Below, piece by piece: positions 44,299 through 53,900 of a stretch of DNA of 64,000 nucleotides (its first letter is position 1; each line of letters begins with the position of its first letter). A program made the translations under genes and the position numbers. The stretch lies in the NCBI GenBank assembly GCA_945913255.1, contig CAMEDC010000003.1:1-64000 (forward strand), given 5' to 3'. A model generated the notes under the pieces. That model made no database searches, was not told the DNA's origin, and worked only from the letters and a program-made list of their open reading frames with translations. Source of the stretch: an uncultured Lachnospiraceae bacterium. GTDB lineage: Bacteria; Bacillota; Clostridia; Lachnospirales; Lachnospiraceae.

Positions 44299-44336
44299 GG
44301 TGTGGAATTACGGGGAAGAAAAGCAGGGGAGAAAAA

Positions 44337-45176
44337 ATGTACGGATATACAGCAGAAGAGATAAGAAGTCTGGACAGACATGGTTATACATTAGTGAGGT
44401 TTCTGGGACGGGGTAATTTTTCTGAGGTTTACCTGGTCAGAAACAGGGAAGAAGAACTGTATGCCTGTAAGGTCAGTGAAAACAGGGAATTGCTTCAAGG
44501 AGAAGCGCAGACAATGAAGAAAACCGAGCATCCTTTATTTCCGAAGTTTGCAGAATACTGGCAGGAGCAAAAGGGTTATCTTGTGATGGAATATGTTGCC
44601 GGAAGTACGTTGGAAGAAATGATTTGCCGCAGAGGAGGCTTTACGGCAGAACGTGTTGCGTCGGTGGGGATGGAACTCGCCTCCGGACTTGCCTGTCTGC
44701 ATAAGGATGCCGGAATGGTATTCCGGGATGTCAAGCCGGCCAATATTATTCTTTGCCAGAACGGCAAAATCAGGCTGATTGATTTTGGATGCAGCTGTGC
44801 ACTGGGAGAGAAAGCAAATTCAAAAGCAGGTTCTCCCGGCTTTTCCGCCCCCGAGCAGATGCAGGAAGGAGAGGAGCTGACTGCCGCATGTGATGTATAC
44901 GGATTAGGAAAAACACTTGAGGCAATGCTCGGAAAAAAGCCAAAAAACAGAAACCTCAGGAAAACGATTGCTGTTTGCACGGAAGAAGAGAAAGAAAGGC
45001 GGTTTCCCGATATGGACAGCGTGACAAGAGCGTTGGCAAACTGCAGGTACAGCAGGCTAAAAATCAGGAAGCGTATCGTAACAAACAGGGGAGAAAGAGG
45101 CTATGAGAAAGCAATATTAAGTGGAAAAATGCAGATTCAGAAAAATATTTGGAAAAGCCTGTATAAAAACACTTGA
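44337..45176 (+). CDS. Ser/Thr protein kinase
   Basis: 279 residues, a bare kinase domain with no membrane helix or sensor. The Gly-rich loop LGRGNFSEVY (24-32), Lys45 in YACKVS, the catalytic loop FRDVKPANI (Asp131, Lys133, Asn136), DFG at 149-151 and SAPEQ at the end of the activation segment are all present, so it should be active. The usual HRD reads FRD, which removes the His common in eukaryotic-like kinases. The C-terminus is basic. AGGGGAG lies upstream of ATG 44337. It follows the degenerate phosphatase-like gene. Confidence 0.88.
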   Translation: MYGYTAEEIRSLDRHGYTLVRFLGRGNFSEVYLVRNREEELYACKVSENRELLQGEAQTMKKTEHPLFPKFAEYWQEQKGYLVMEYVAGSTLEEMICRRGGFTAERVASVGMELASGLACLHKDAGMVFRDVKPANIILCQNGKIRLIDFGCSCALGEKANSKAGSPGFSAPEQMQEGEELTAACDVYGLGKTLEAMLGKKPKNRNLRKTIAVCTEEEKERRFPDMDSVTRALANCRYSRLKIRKRIVTNRGERGYEKAILSGKMQIQKNIWKSLYKNT

Positions 45177-45201
45177 GTTTTGAACGCGCACCGAGTATAC
45201 T
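45173..45201 (+). promoter_or_regulatory. Promoter of the transaldolase-type aldolase gene
   Basis: TTGAGT (45173-45178, overlapping the kinase stop), 17-bp spacer, TATACT (45196-45201). Confidence 0.65.
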
Positions 45202-45283
45202 ATAAGAGGGAGCCAGCGTGCACGGGCACAACCGTACATATTACGGCCGGATACAAAATTAAAACAGAAAAGGAGATTTTGTT

Positions 45284-45937
45284 ATGCGTTTTTTTATTGA
45301 TACCGCAAAGGTTGAGGACATTAAGAAAGCAAACGATATGGGTGTTATTTGTGGTGTGACCACGAACCCTTCCCTGATTGCGAAGGAAGGAAGAGTGTTT
45401 GAGGAGGTTATAGCAGAAATTGCTTCCATCGTTGACGGACCTATCAGCGGTGAGGTAAAGGCTACTACCGTGGATGCAGAAGGAATGATTAAAGAGGGCA
45501 GAGAGATTGCCAAGATTCATCCCAATATGGTTGTAAAGATTCCCATGACAGTAGAAGGTTTAAAGGCTTGTAAGGTTCTTTCTTCCGAGGGAATCAAGAC
45601 AAATGTTACTTTGATTTTCAGCGCAAACCAGGCTCTTCTGGCAGCACGTGCCGGCGCTACCTATGTATCCCCTTTCCTGGGACGTCTGGATGACATCAGC
45701 CAGAGAGGTGTGGATCTGATTCGCGAGATTTCCGATATTTTTGCAGTGACAGATCTGGATACCCAGATTATTGCAGCCAGCGTTCGCAATCCTATTCATG
45801 TAACCGACTGCGCACTGGCAGGTGCTGACATCGCAACTGTTCCTTATTCTGTTATTGAGCAGATGGTAAAGCATCCTCTGACAGATGCCGGAATCGCAAA
45901 ATTCCAGGCTGACTACAAGGCAGTATTCGGAGAGTAA
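45284..45937 (+). CDS. fsa: Fructose-6-phosphate aldolase / transaldolase
   Basis: 217 residues, the length of the small FSA/TAL subgroup. [32 protein letters not shown], the Schiff-base Lys in [14 protein letters not shown] and [10 protein letters not shown] are present. It acts on sugar phosphates, either as a transaldolase in the pentose phosphate route or as an aldolase; these cannot be told apart by eye. AAAAGGAG lies upstream. It has its own promoter and terminator. Confidence 0.93.
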   Translation: MRFFIDTAKVEDIKKANDMGVICGVTTNPSLIAKEGRVFEEVIAEIASIVDGPISGEVKATTVDAEGMIKEGREIAKIHPNMVVKIPMTVEGLKACKVLSSEGIKTNVTLIFSANQALLAARAGATYVSPFLGRLDDISQRGVDLIREISDIFAVTDLDTQIIAASVRNPIHVTDCALAGADIATVPYSVIEQMVKHPLTDAGIAKFQADYKAVFGE

Positions 45938-45974
45938 GGAAAAGCAGCATTCAGCGGAAGAAAATAAGCAAAAA

Positions 45975-46010
45975 GGCAGCAGCCCCGATGCAGGCATCGG
46001 GGCTGCTTTT
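45975..46010. terminator. Bidirectional terminator between fsa and ssp
   Basis: 14-bp stem (45978-45991 with 45994-46007), flanked by AAAA and TTTT; it serves both convergent genes. Confidence 0.9.
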
Positions 46011-46040
46011 TAGTCCTTTTTTAGTCAGCTCGGGGAGCCA

Positions 46041-46241
46041 TTACTTCATCTGCTCTTCCTGCTTTTTGATCATACGACGAACCATTTCACCGCCGATGGA
46101 ACCAGCCTCACGAGAAGTCAAATCACCGTTATAGCCTTCCTTCAGGTTTACACCAAGCTCAGATGCAACCTCAGTCTTAAAGCGGTCCATAGCTGCCTTT
46201 GCTTCAGGCACTTCTACTCTATTACTTCTGTTTCCGGACAT
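46041..46241 (-). CDS. Small acid-soluble spore protein, alpha/beta type
   Basis: 66 residues. It coats and protects DNA in dormant spores. The GPR protease site region FKTEVASELGV and the DNA-binding LTSREAGSIGGEMVRRMI are typical. ATG 46241 has GGAGGTG eight bases upstream. It has a sigma-G-like promoter and a structured leader, so it should be expressed in the forespore. Confidence 0.93.
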   Translation of the reverse strand: MSGNRSNRVEVPEAKAAMDRFKTEVASELGVNLKEGYNGDLTSREAGSIGGEMVRRMIKKQEEQMK

Positions 46242-46283
46242 TTTTTTCACCTCCATAAATGTTTTTGGTTTTCTCTATTTTCA

Positions 46284-46348
46284 AGATAAGTGCCGCCAGC
46301 ACTTATCCTGAACGCATCCGGTTAAGTACTTTGCTGCGACTTATCTTG
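46284..46348 (-). promoter_or_regulatory. ssp leader with alternative hairpins
   Basis: On the minus strand a 9-bp stem GATAAGTGC/GCACTTATC (near 46308-46286) competes with a longer-range 10-bp pairing of CAAGATAAGT with ACTTATCTTG (near 46348 and 46284). Both lie between the sigma-G-like promoter and the ribosome binding site. Confidence 0.55.
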
Positions 46349-46352
46349 ATAC

Positions 46353-46381
46353 TAGTATGAGCTTTGAAAATAAAAATATGT
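46353..46381 (-). promoter_or_regulatory. Sigma-G-like promoter of ssp
   Basis: Minus strand: ACATA (46381-46377), 17-bp spacer, CATACTA (46359-46353). The -10 matches the sigma-G pattern CATnnTA; the -35 fits GnATA except for its first base. Confidence 0.6.
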
Positions 46382-46453
46382 TGGTAATATTTTGAAAAAT
46401 ATTTGACCCTTCCCTAAGGAAAAAGAAAAAGTTCCGTCGCAGAAAAAAAGTTC

Positions 46454-46483
46454 TTGCTAAGTTTAGTGTGGTTGTGTTATAAT
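46454..46483 (+). promoter_or_regulatory. Promoter of tRNA-Trp
   Basis: TTGCTA (46454-46459), 18-bp spacer, TATAAT (46478-46483). Confidence 0.75.
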
Positions 46484-46515
46484 AGCTTTCGTCGGTGAGT
46501 TTCCGACGAAAGAAT

Positions 46516-46586
46516 AGGGGAATAGTACAGCGGTAGTGCGGCGGTCTCCAAAACCGTTAACGGGAGTTCGATCCTCTCTTCCCCTG
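46516..46586 (+). tRNA. tRNA-Trp (anticodon CCA)
   Basis: 71 nt. Acceptor AGGGGAA/TTCCCCT with discriminator G, anticodon stem CGGT/ACCG around CTCCAAA, T-arm GGGAGTTCGATCCTCTC. The CCA end is not encoded. It is a single gene with its own promoter and terminator. Confidence 0.94.
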
Positions 46587-46594
46587 CTATCAGT

Positions 46595-46629
46595 AACATC
46601 CGAATTCGTTTGTGAGTTCGGATGTTTTT
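46595..46629 (+). terminator. Terminator of tRNA-Trp
   Basis: 10-bp stem AACATCCGAA/TTCGGATGTT with a 12-nt loop, then TTT. Confidence 0.85.
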
Positions 46630-46730
46630 ACGTTATATGTCGCTATTGTTGGGCAGCGCAATTGTACGGTGGCTGAACTTGTCTTGGTTTCTGCTTCTCA
46701 GATTTGATATATCCTATCCTAGAAATGGGC

Positions 46731-46840
46731 GGGTATGAGGAGAAGAAAATACAAAATATACCCCATCTTGGAAAATGAGCGGGGTATGAGAAAAGAAAAA
46801 TACAAATATGCCCACTTTCGAAAAGTGGAACGGCGCATGA
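46731..46840 (+). repeat. 51-bp tandem repeats before the 143-residue gene
   Basis: Units begin at ATG 46735, 46786 and (partial) 46837. Each can form a GGGTAT/ATACCC-type hairpin (46731-46736 with 46758-46763; the second unit has one G-U). If read in frame they code for MRRRKYKIYP..., MRKEKYKYAH... and MRKEQA, a 17-residue repeat fused to the next gene. Confidence 0.6.
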
Positions 46841-46854
46841 GGAAGGAGCAGGCA

Positions 46855-47286
46855 ATGGAAAAACAGAATCAGCAAAACCAACAGGGAAAGCAGAATCAAC
46901 AGAGTCAGTTGGAACTGGCACTGAAAACATTACATGATTTTATTGTTGAGAAAGCAGTAAGAGCCGGAAAGGGTGAAGCCTATGGCGAAAAACTATGGGA
47001 GGGCATCCGGCAGTCCGGCGGGCTCCTGCAGGAACTTGCATATTATCATGATTATGGAGAATTTTTGTGTAAATATGCGGTAGCAGGCTATACACTGGCG
47101 GATGTGCTGGTGTGGCAGGTGGATCACTTTAAATTTTATATGGACCGACCGGAGGAGATGAATCGCTACAGACAGGAGCGCCTGCTTCTTGAGTCTTTTG
47201 AAACTATGGTAGAAATGGAAAAAGACCCGACTCGCTTCGCTGAAAAAATGCGGAGTGAATCGGGTCAGGATGCCGCAAACGGGTGA
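46855..47286 (+). CDS. Hypothetical helical protein
   Basis: 143 residues from ATG 46855, which has GGAAGGAG eight bases before; the frame is open back to 46735 through the tandem repeats, so a 183-residue form is possible. After a Gln/Asn-rich start (KQNQQNQQGKQNQQ) the protein is mostly helical (LELALKTLHDFIVEKAVRAG, later YHDYGEFLCKYAVAGYTLAD). I do not recognise the family. The last codons form a 17-bp hairpin (47226-47269). It is convergent with the large minus-strand gene. Confidence 0.6.
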   Translation: MEKQNQQNQQGKQNQQSQLELALKTLHDFIVEKAVRAGKGEAYGEKLWEGIRQSGGLLQELAYYHDYGEFLCKYAVAGYTLADVLVWQVDHFKFYMDRPEEMNRYRQERLLLESFETMVEMEKDPTRFAEKMRSESGQDAANG

Positions 47287-47332
47287 AAACGCTGTAAGCA
47301 GATAGGAATGCCGCAAACGGATGAGGAATGCA

Positions 47333-49618
47333 CTATATGTCTCCCTCAATGAAGGCGTGCTCCAGTTTTAGAGTTACGGGGACGACTGTACCGCTGCTCT
47401 TGAGTTTTTGCATCAGTACATCAATGTGGTGCAGCTTTTGCCCTATGACAATGTGCTGATGCTCTACAAGCTCCGTAAAGAGAGGGTTCTGCGCCAGTGA
47501 GGCATTCAGAGACGCAGGGAACGGACAGTAGGTAAAAAGGATTTTTCTTGCAACTTTATTCAGCCTTGGAGAACCGTTCCCTTCAAACAGTACCCAGAGC
47601 ACATAATCTCTGACAAACATTTCTTTAAAGCTGTTCTTCGCTTTCTGCAGGCTGCTCTTAATTCTTTCCTTGGCATCGGCAGACAAATCATGGTTCTTGC
47701 GGTAAAACTGTATGTAATCGAAATATTCACTGGTCAGAGAGCGCTCGCTTATATCATTCCAACGGCTTCCCTGAATACGCTTGCACATTTCCCAACGGAA
47801 TTCACCGGTAAGGCGAACCATTGTGGTGTTGATATCTTCCATATGGAAGATGGAGAAAAACATTCGTCCGGGGGAATTTCGTTTTTTGCCTTCAATTTCC
47901 TGCCACATAACACCACGGATGCCTACATTCGGCATCAGAATGACATCGGGAAGGTATTCCAGGTGAATAATCTCCTTGCCCATAATATCAATGTTTTCAT
48001 AGTCCAGACTTTCCCGGTAATAGGCGGAATAGTCAATGGAACGTATCATTTCAAGCGCTTTGCTGACCTTGGACATATCCACATAGGATGCATTTAAATC
48101 TTTCAGCACGTTGTCTGCTGTAAACAGAGGACAGAAGGTGGAAATACGCCCGAAGGTAATTTTATTGACAGCAGGGAACAGGTTCTGCAGCTCGTAACGG
48201 ACACGGCTCATGGGATCCTTTTCCAGAGCTTCTGCTTCGGCAGCGGTGATATTGCCACCTACTTTCTGTTTATGCACGTAATCGGCATAATCTTCATCAA
48301 ATTCGTTTCGGCTGGGATTCTTTTCTCCGTTATATATGGCAGTCAGCCAGTCAAAAAAGGTATATACGCCGAATCCTCCGGTTTCCTGCATACCACAGGC
48401 CAGATTGTACAGTGTGACGCAGTTTTCGGCGCCTGCCAGCTCCTCATCCAGATATCCGAAATTCAGGAACATTCTGACAGGAAGAGGAATATATGGGGCA
48501 TCGACAGCGCGCTCAAAGAGGATAGCATACAGAGTGTAAAATTCTTCTGTGAGTTTCCTACGCAGTCTGCCTGCGGAATCCTCTGTCGCATTTTTGTCTT
48601 CCAGTGCCTTGTAGGCATTGACATCCTGACGGATGGAAGTTTCCAATTCCGGTTCACAGCCTGCGTATTGCAGGATGGTATTCATGGAGCCTGCCAGTTC
48701 GGACAGAATTGTCTTGTCGGTGTCACTCTGTTCCGCTTTTTCCTGTGCTCCGGGAGCAGTGATGCGCTCTGCATTGTTATAAAAGCTGTTAACCCGGGCG
48801 GTAAACTGTTCCTCGCTCAGGGAGGTGTTTTGCTCAAATTCACGAATCATCTGAGTAATCCCATTATAGAGGAGCTTTGAATCATCTCCGCTCTGCCCGA
48901 GACGGTAGTAGAGGGAGGTGTAAAGGTCAAATAAGTCATTGCCCGTCTGGTTGAAATAGAAATCAGCTATCTGAGAGCGGTAGCGGTATTGCTCTTCCAA
49001 AACCGTGTAGGTTTTTCGAAAATCCAGGCTTCCCTTGCGCAGCATGCCCAGGCTGATGCCGGGTTCCTGAACCAGATATTTTGATATTTCCACAGAATAA
49101 AGGTGCTGGAGTCCCATGTAGTAGGTATTCAGCCAGATGTCGGGAGATTCTTCTCCAAGATAGGCACCTGTGTCTTCCAGACCGAACAGAGTACGCGGCT
49201 GGATACGGTATCGTCCGCAAAGACTGTTGTAGGTTTCATAATCTTCCAGAAGACTCCGGTACAGACCGGTACATTTCATCTCAGATACAGAACTCTGTTC
49301 CAGGAGCATGTTAATCTGACGAAACAGGGACATAAGGAACAACCTTGCCACATCAGGATGCTTTTGCAGAAAATCTTCCAGAGCTTCCATGTTGTTTATG
49401 GGGTAAGTCAGAATAATGGTATCCTCCAAAGTGATATAGTCCAGAAAATGGACTTCGGAGCAGATTTCACAGATACCGATGACATCCCCTTTGCCGATTC
49501 GGTAGCTGCCGCCCGGATACTGCACCTGAACTTTCCCCTTTGTAATCAGGTGGAGCGTTGTCATGGGCTGCCCGTTCCGATAGATACGTTTCTCTTTTTC
49601 TAAAGTGATTCCCGCCAT
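47333..49618 (-). CDS. Large protein with N-terminal cyclic-nucleotide-binding-like domain
   Basis: 761 residues. Residues about 1-115 resemble a CRP-type cNMP-binding domain (YRNGQPMTTLHLITKGKVQV, then GDVIGICEI and a C-terminal helix), but the phosphate-binding Arg of true cAMP sites is not seen. The remaining 640 residues are an unrecognised, mainly helical soluble region without helix-turn-helix, membrane segment or known enzyme motif. The length is very unusual for a CRP-type protein. It may be a scaffold or sensor that binds another ligand. The start has GGGG nine bases upstream. Confidence 0.7.
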   Translation of the reverse strand: MAGITLEKEKRIYRNGQPMTTLHLITKGKVQVQYPGGSYRIGKGDVIGICEICSEVHFLDYITLEDTIILTYPINNMEALEDFLQKHPDVARLFLMSLFRQINMLLEQSSVSEMKCTGLYRSLLEDYETYNSLCGRYRIQPRTLFGLEDTGAYLGEESPDIWLNTYYMGLQHLYSVEISKYLVQEPGISLGMLRKGSLDFRKTYTVLEEQYRYRSQIADFYFNQTGNDLFDLYTSLYYRLGQSGDDSKLLYNGITQMIREFEQNTSLSEEQFTARVNSFYNNAERITAPGAQEKAEQSDTDKTILSELAGSMNTILQYAGCEPELETSIRQDVNAYKALEDKNATEDSAGRLRRKLTEEFYTLYAILFERAVDAPYIPLPVRMFLNFGYLDEELAGAENCVTLYNLACGMQETGGFGVYTFFDWLTAIYNGEKNPSRNEFDEDYADYVHKQKVGGNITAAEAEALEKDPMSRVRYELQNLFPAVNKITFGRISTFCPLFTADNVLKDLNASYVDMSKVSKALEMIRSIDYSAYYRESLDYENIDIMGKEIIHLEYLPDVILMPNVGIRGVMWQEIEGKKRNSPGRMFFSIFHMEDINTTMVRLTGEFRWEMCKRIQGSRWNDISERSLTSEYFDYIQFYRKNHDLSADAKERIKSSLQKAKNSFKEMFVRDYVLWVLFEGNGSPRLNKVARKILFTYCPFPASLNASLAQNPLFTELVEHQHIVIGQKLHHIDVLMQKLKSSGTVVPVTLKLEHAFIEGDI

Positions 49619-49806
49619 TACATATACCCCTTATTTTATGAAAAAAAGTATGTTTCTTTATCTAGTATACACCCAAGTGTGTGTAATTTTCTACTGTACT
49701 TTTCAAAAAAATATGATAAAATAAAAATACATATGTGTCATTTTTTGTGCCGAAGGTTCGCTGAAAATCAATTTTTCACACTGTTGCGGCAGGAATGGAG
49801 ATTTCA

Positions 49807-50274
49807 ATGGAGCAGGATTTGGAATACAGACAGCAGCTTCTACAGGAATATAAGCAGACAGTCATGCCGCTGCTGCGCTATCTGCCCTGGCTTGAAATGA
49901 ATAAGGGACAGACGGGAAGCACCTATTATCAGGGGGCAGATTCCACAGAACATTCATTAGCGTTTCCGGTATATGACTCCACATTGCTTCAGTTTGTCAA
50001 TGAAGCCGCTAAGTCGAAACTGATGGAGCGTAATTACAGATATACCTATACGCGGAACCATATAAGAACACACGAGGATGAGAGAAGGATAATTGCGGCA
50101 GCGGAATTAAAGGATTGGGACAGCCTGCGCGGAATTCTGTCAAAGTATGTTCTTGGCGGCAGAACCAAGGGGACGCTCTGGAGCGAAGCCATGCAGGAAA
50201 ATATTTTTTGCCTGGTTCTTCTGAAAATGAAAGAAATCATCGAATACTGGGACAAGCCGCTGGATATCAGATAA
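49807..50274 (+). CDS. DUF6508-like protein
   Basis: 155 residues. The layout (MPLLRYLPWLE, then ...LLQFVNEAAKSKLMERNYRY, and AAELKDWDSLRGILSKYVLGGR) resembles DUF6508 proteins of clostridia, though I recall this only by pattern. No function is known. ATG 49807 has GGAG seven bases upstream; ATG 49795 would add four residues. It is divergent from the cNMP-domain gene and 20 bases before the TetR gene, which probably shares its transcript. Confidence 0.55.
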   Translation: MEQDLEYRQQLLQEYKQTVMPLLRYLPWLEMNKGQTGSTYYQGADSTEHSLAFPVYDSTLLQFVNEAAKSKLMERNYRYTYTRNHIRTHEDERRIIAAAELKDWDSLRGILSKYVLGGRTKGTLWSEAMQENIFCLVLLKMKEIIEYWDKPLDIR

Positions 50275-50294
50275 GTTGAGGGGAATGTAGGACA

Positions 50295-50879
50295 ATGGGA
50301 GAAAAATCGGTACAGAAGAAAAGATATATACTGGAAACTGCGAGAAAGGTCTTCGTGGAGAAGGGCTTTCAGAAGGTTACTATGAAGGATATCGTAGAAG
50401 CCTGTGATATCAGCCGCGGAGGACTTTATCTGTATTTCGACAATACGAACCAGATTTTTCTGGAGGTTATGAAAATGGAAAGCGAGGAGGCAGATGATGT
50501 CTTTTCCGACAGAATCAAGGAGGATGCCACAGCGGCGGATATTCTGATTCTGTTTTTGCAGGAGCAGAAGAAGGAACTGCTCGGTAAGAAAGATAATCTG
50601 AACAGAGCCACCTATGAATTTTATTTTGAGACACAGCCGGAAAGAAAAGACAATGTGCTGAAAAAGCAGTTTGAATCCGTTGCCAGAGTGATTGAAAAAC
50701 TGATTGAAATCGGTGTGGAAAACGGAGAGTTTTATTGTGAGGATTGCAAGGAAGCGGCCAGAAACATTATGTATGTCCTGGAAGGCCTGAAAATTTCTGC
50801 CCATACAATCGGAATTACGGTGGACACGGTTGACCGGGAGATTCTCTACATTCTGAAGTCACTCGGCGTTGAAGTATAG
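50295..50879 (+). CDS. TetR/AcrR-family transcriptional regulator
   Basis: 194 residues. The N-terminal HTH is typical: ILETARKVFVEKGFQKVTMK then DIVEACDISRGGLYLYFDN. The rest is the helical ligand-binding part. No transporter or enzyme target is adjacent except the DUF6508-like gene; purL follows after 44 bases. The ligand and regulon are unknown. Confidence 0.9.
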   Translation: MGEKSVQKKRYILETARKVFVEKGFQKVTMKDIVEACDISRGGLYLYFDNTNQIFLEVMKMESEEADDVFSDRIKEDATAADILILFLQEQKKELLGKKDNLNRATYEFYFETQPERKDNVLKKQFESVARVIEKLIEIGVENGEFYCEDCKEAARNIMYVLEGLKISAHTIGITVDTVDREILYILKSLGVEV

Positions 50880-50923
50880 TAGAAAAGGAATCAAGATATA
50901 AAAATACTACCTGGAGGAACGAC

Positions 50924-53900
50924 ATGGGAAACGTTAGACGTATTTACGTAGAAAAAAAGGAGCCTTATGCGGTAAAGGCAAAGGAGCTTCATGAGGAGAT
51001 TAAGAATTATCTCGGTATCAATGTGGAGGGAGTCAGGGAATTTATCCGCTACGATGTGGAAAATATTTCGGATGCTGTTTTTGAAAAGGCATGCCGCACA
51101 GTGTTTTCCGAGCCGCCTGTAGACGAACTTTATCAGGAGAGGATTAAGGTTCCTGCGAACGCAAGAGTATTTTCCGTTGAGTTTCTGCCCGGACAGTTCG
51201 ACCAGAGAGCGGATTCTGCTGTGCAATGCGTCAGATTTTTGAAAGAGGATGAAGATCCTGTTATCCGCACTGCGGTAACCTATATGATTCTCGGCAGCAT
51301 TACGGATGAGGAATTCGCGAAAATCAAGGCATATTGCATCAACCCTGTGGATTCCAGAGAGACCGGCAGCACAAAACCGGAAACGCTGATTACCGTGTTT
51401 GACGAGCCTGCGGATGTTCTTGTTTTTGACGGCTTCCGGGACATGGAGGAGGGAGAACTGAAAAAACTGTATGATTCTCTTTCCCTCGCAATGACCTTCA
51501 AAGATTTTTTACATATTCAGAAGTATTTTCATGATGACGAGAAGCGTGACCCTTCCATGACCGAAATCCGCGTGCTGGATACCTACTGGTCGGATCACTG
51601 CCGTCATACTACCTTCTCCACGGAATTGACGGATGTTGAGTTTGGAGAAGGGTATTATCGTTCCCCGATTGAAACAACCTACCAGAGTTACCTGGATACA
51701 AGAGAAGAAATCTTTGCCGGCAGAGAGGACAAGTTCGTCTGCCTGATGGATTTGGCACTCATGGCAATGAGAAAACTTAAGAGAGACGGCAAGCTGGATG
51801 ACATGGAGGAATCCGATGAAATCAATGCCTGCTCCGTTGTGGTACCTGTGGAGATGGATTACGGTGATCACAGGGAGACGGAGGAGTGGCTTGTCTTCTT
51901 CAAAAACGAAACTCACAATCATCCCACCGAGATTGAGCCTTTCGGCGGCGCGGCTACCTGCCTTGGCGGTGCAATCCGTGATCCTCTGTCGGGAAGAGGT
52001 TATGTATATCAGGCAATGCGTGTTACCGGTGCAGCTGATCCCACCGTCCCCGTGGCGGATACCTTAAAGGGTAAACTGTCCCAGAAAAAACTGGTGCGCG
52101 GTGCCGCCAGCGGCTATTCCTCCTACGGTAATCAGATCGGACTTGCAACCGGGTTTGTAAAGGAAATTTATCATCCTGATTATGTGGCAAAGAGAATGGA
52201 AATCGGTGCGGTTATGGGTGCAGCACCCAGACGCAACGTGATCCGTGAAACTTCTGACCCCGGGGATATCATCATTCTGTTGGGAGGACGTACCGGACGC
52301 GACGGCTGCGGCGGTGCAACCGGTTCCTCCAAGGTGCATACCGAAACCTCCATTGAAACCTGCGGTGCAGAGGTGCAGAAGGGTAACGCACCTACTGAGA
52401 GAAAGATACAGAGACTGTTCCGCCGCGAGGAGGTCAGCCGTATTATTAAGAAGTGTAACGATTTTGGTGCAGGCGGTGTCTCAGTTGCTATCGGTGAACT
52501 GGCAGACGGACTGACCGTTGATTTGGATAAGGTGCCCAAGAAATATGCGGGCCTGGACGGAACGGAGCTCGCAATCTCCGAATCCCAGGAGCGTATGGCA
52601 GTAGTGGTTGATCCGGGCGACGTAGAGAAGTTCCTGGGGTATGCGGCAGAGGAAAATCTGGAAGCAGTGCCTGTTGCGACTGTCACAGAGGAACCAAGAC
52701 TGGTTCTGAACTGGCGCGGAAAGAAAATTGTTGATTTGAAGAGAGCATTCCTGGATACCAACGGTGCTCATCAGGAGACAACCGTTAAGGTGGATATCCC
52801 GGATGAAAAAGATAACTATTTTGAGAAGTGGGCAGTACCCGCTGTGGGTGAGAAACTGGAAGCCGGTGATGTGAAGGCGGCATGGTTCACCCTGTTAAAT
52901 GATTTGAATGTATGTTCCCAGAAGGGCCTGGTGGAGATGTTTGATGCCTCCATCGGCGCGGGCAGCGTGTTTATGCCTTACGGCGGAACTTACCAGCTGA
53001 CCGAGACACAGACCATGGTTGCAAAACTTCCTGTTCTGAAGGGAAAGACAGATACCGTCACCATGATGAGTTATGGCTTTGACCCTTATCTGTCCTCCTG
53101 GAGTCCTTATCACGGTGCGGTTTATGCGGTGGTGGAGTCCATGGCAAAAATTGTTGCTTCCGGCGGTGATTTCTCTAAAATCCGTTTCACCTTCCAGGAA
53201 TACTTCCGCAGGATGACAAGCGATCCCGAGCGCTGGAGTCAGCCTTTTGCAGCACTGCTCGGTGCTTATGATGCGCAGATTGGATTCGGTCTGCCTTCCA
53301 TCGGCGGTAAGGACAGTATGTCCGGTACATTTAATGATATTGATGTTCCGCCGACCCTGGTATCCTTTGCGGTGGACATCGCCAAGTCAGGAGATATTGT
53401 GACTCCTGAGCTGAAACAGCCCGGAAACAAGCTGGTTCGTTTTGAAATAGAGAAGGATGATTTTGAGATTCCCATGTATGACGCTGTGGCTGAACTGTAT
53501 GCTGCAATTCATGAGCTGATTCTGGATAAAGCTGTGGCTTCCGCTTATGCGCTGGATGCGAAGGGTGTCGCAGCCGCTGTATCCAAGATGGCCTTCGGCA
53601 ACAAGCTCGGTGTGAAACTGGAAGAGACACTGACTTTAGATGATCTGTTCGGCAACGGACTGGGTGATATTCTGGTGGAAATTCCGGAAGATAAGCTGTC
53701 TTTGCTGGAGGAGAAGGAACTTGATTATACGGTAATCGGTACTGTGACCGAGGAGCCTGCTTTTGTATACGGTGATGTGAAGCTTACCATGGAGGAGGCA
53801 CTTGCTGCATGGACTTCCAAACTGGAGAAGGTATTCCCCACCAAGGCTGTGAAGGAAACAACTCCTGTGGAGAGCCCTCTTTACAAAGCAGACAGCATTT

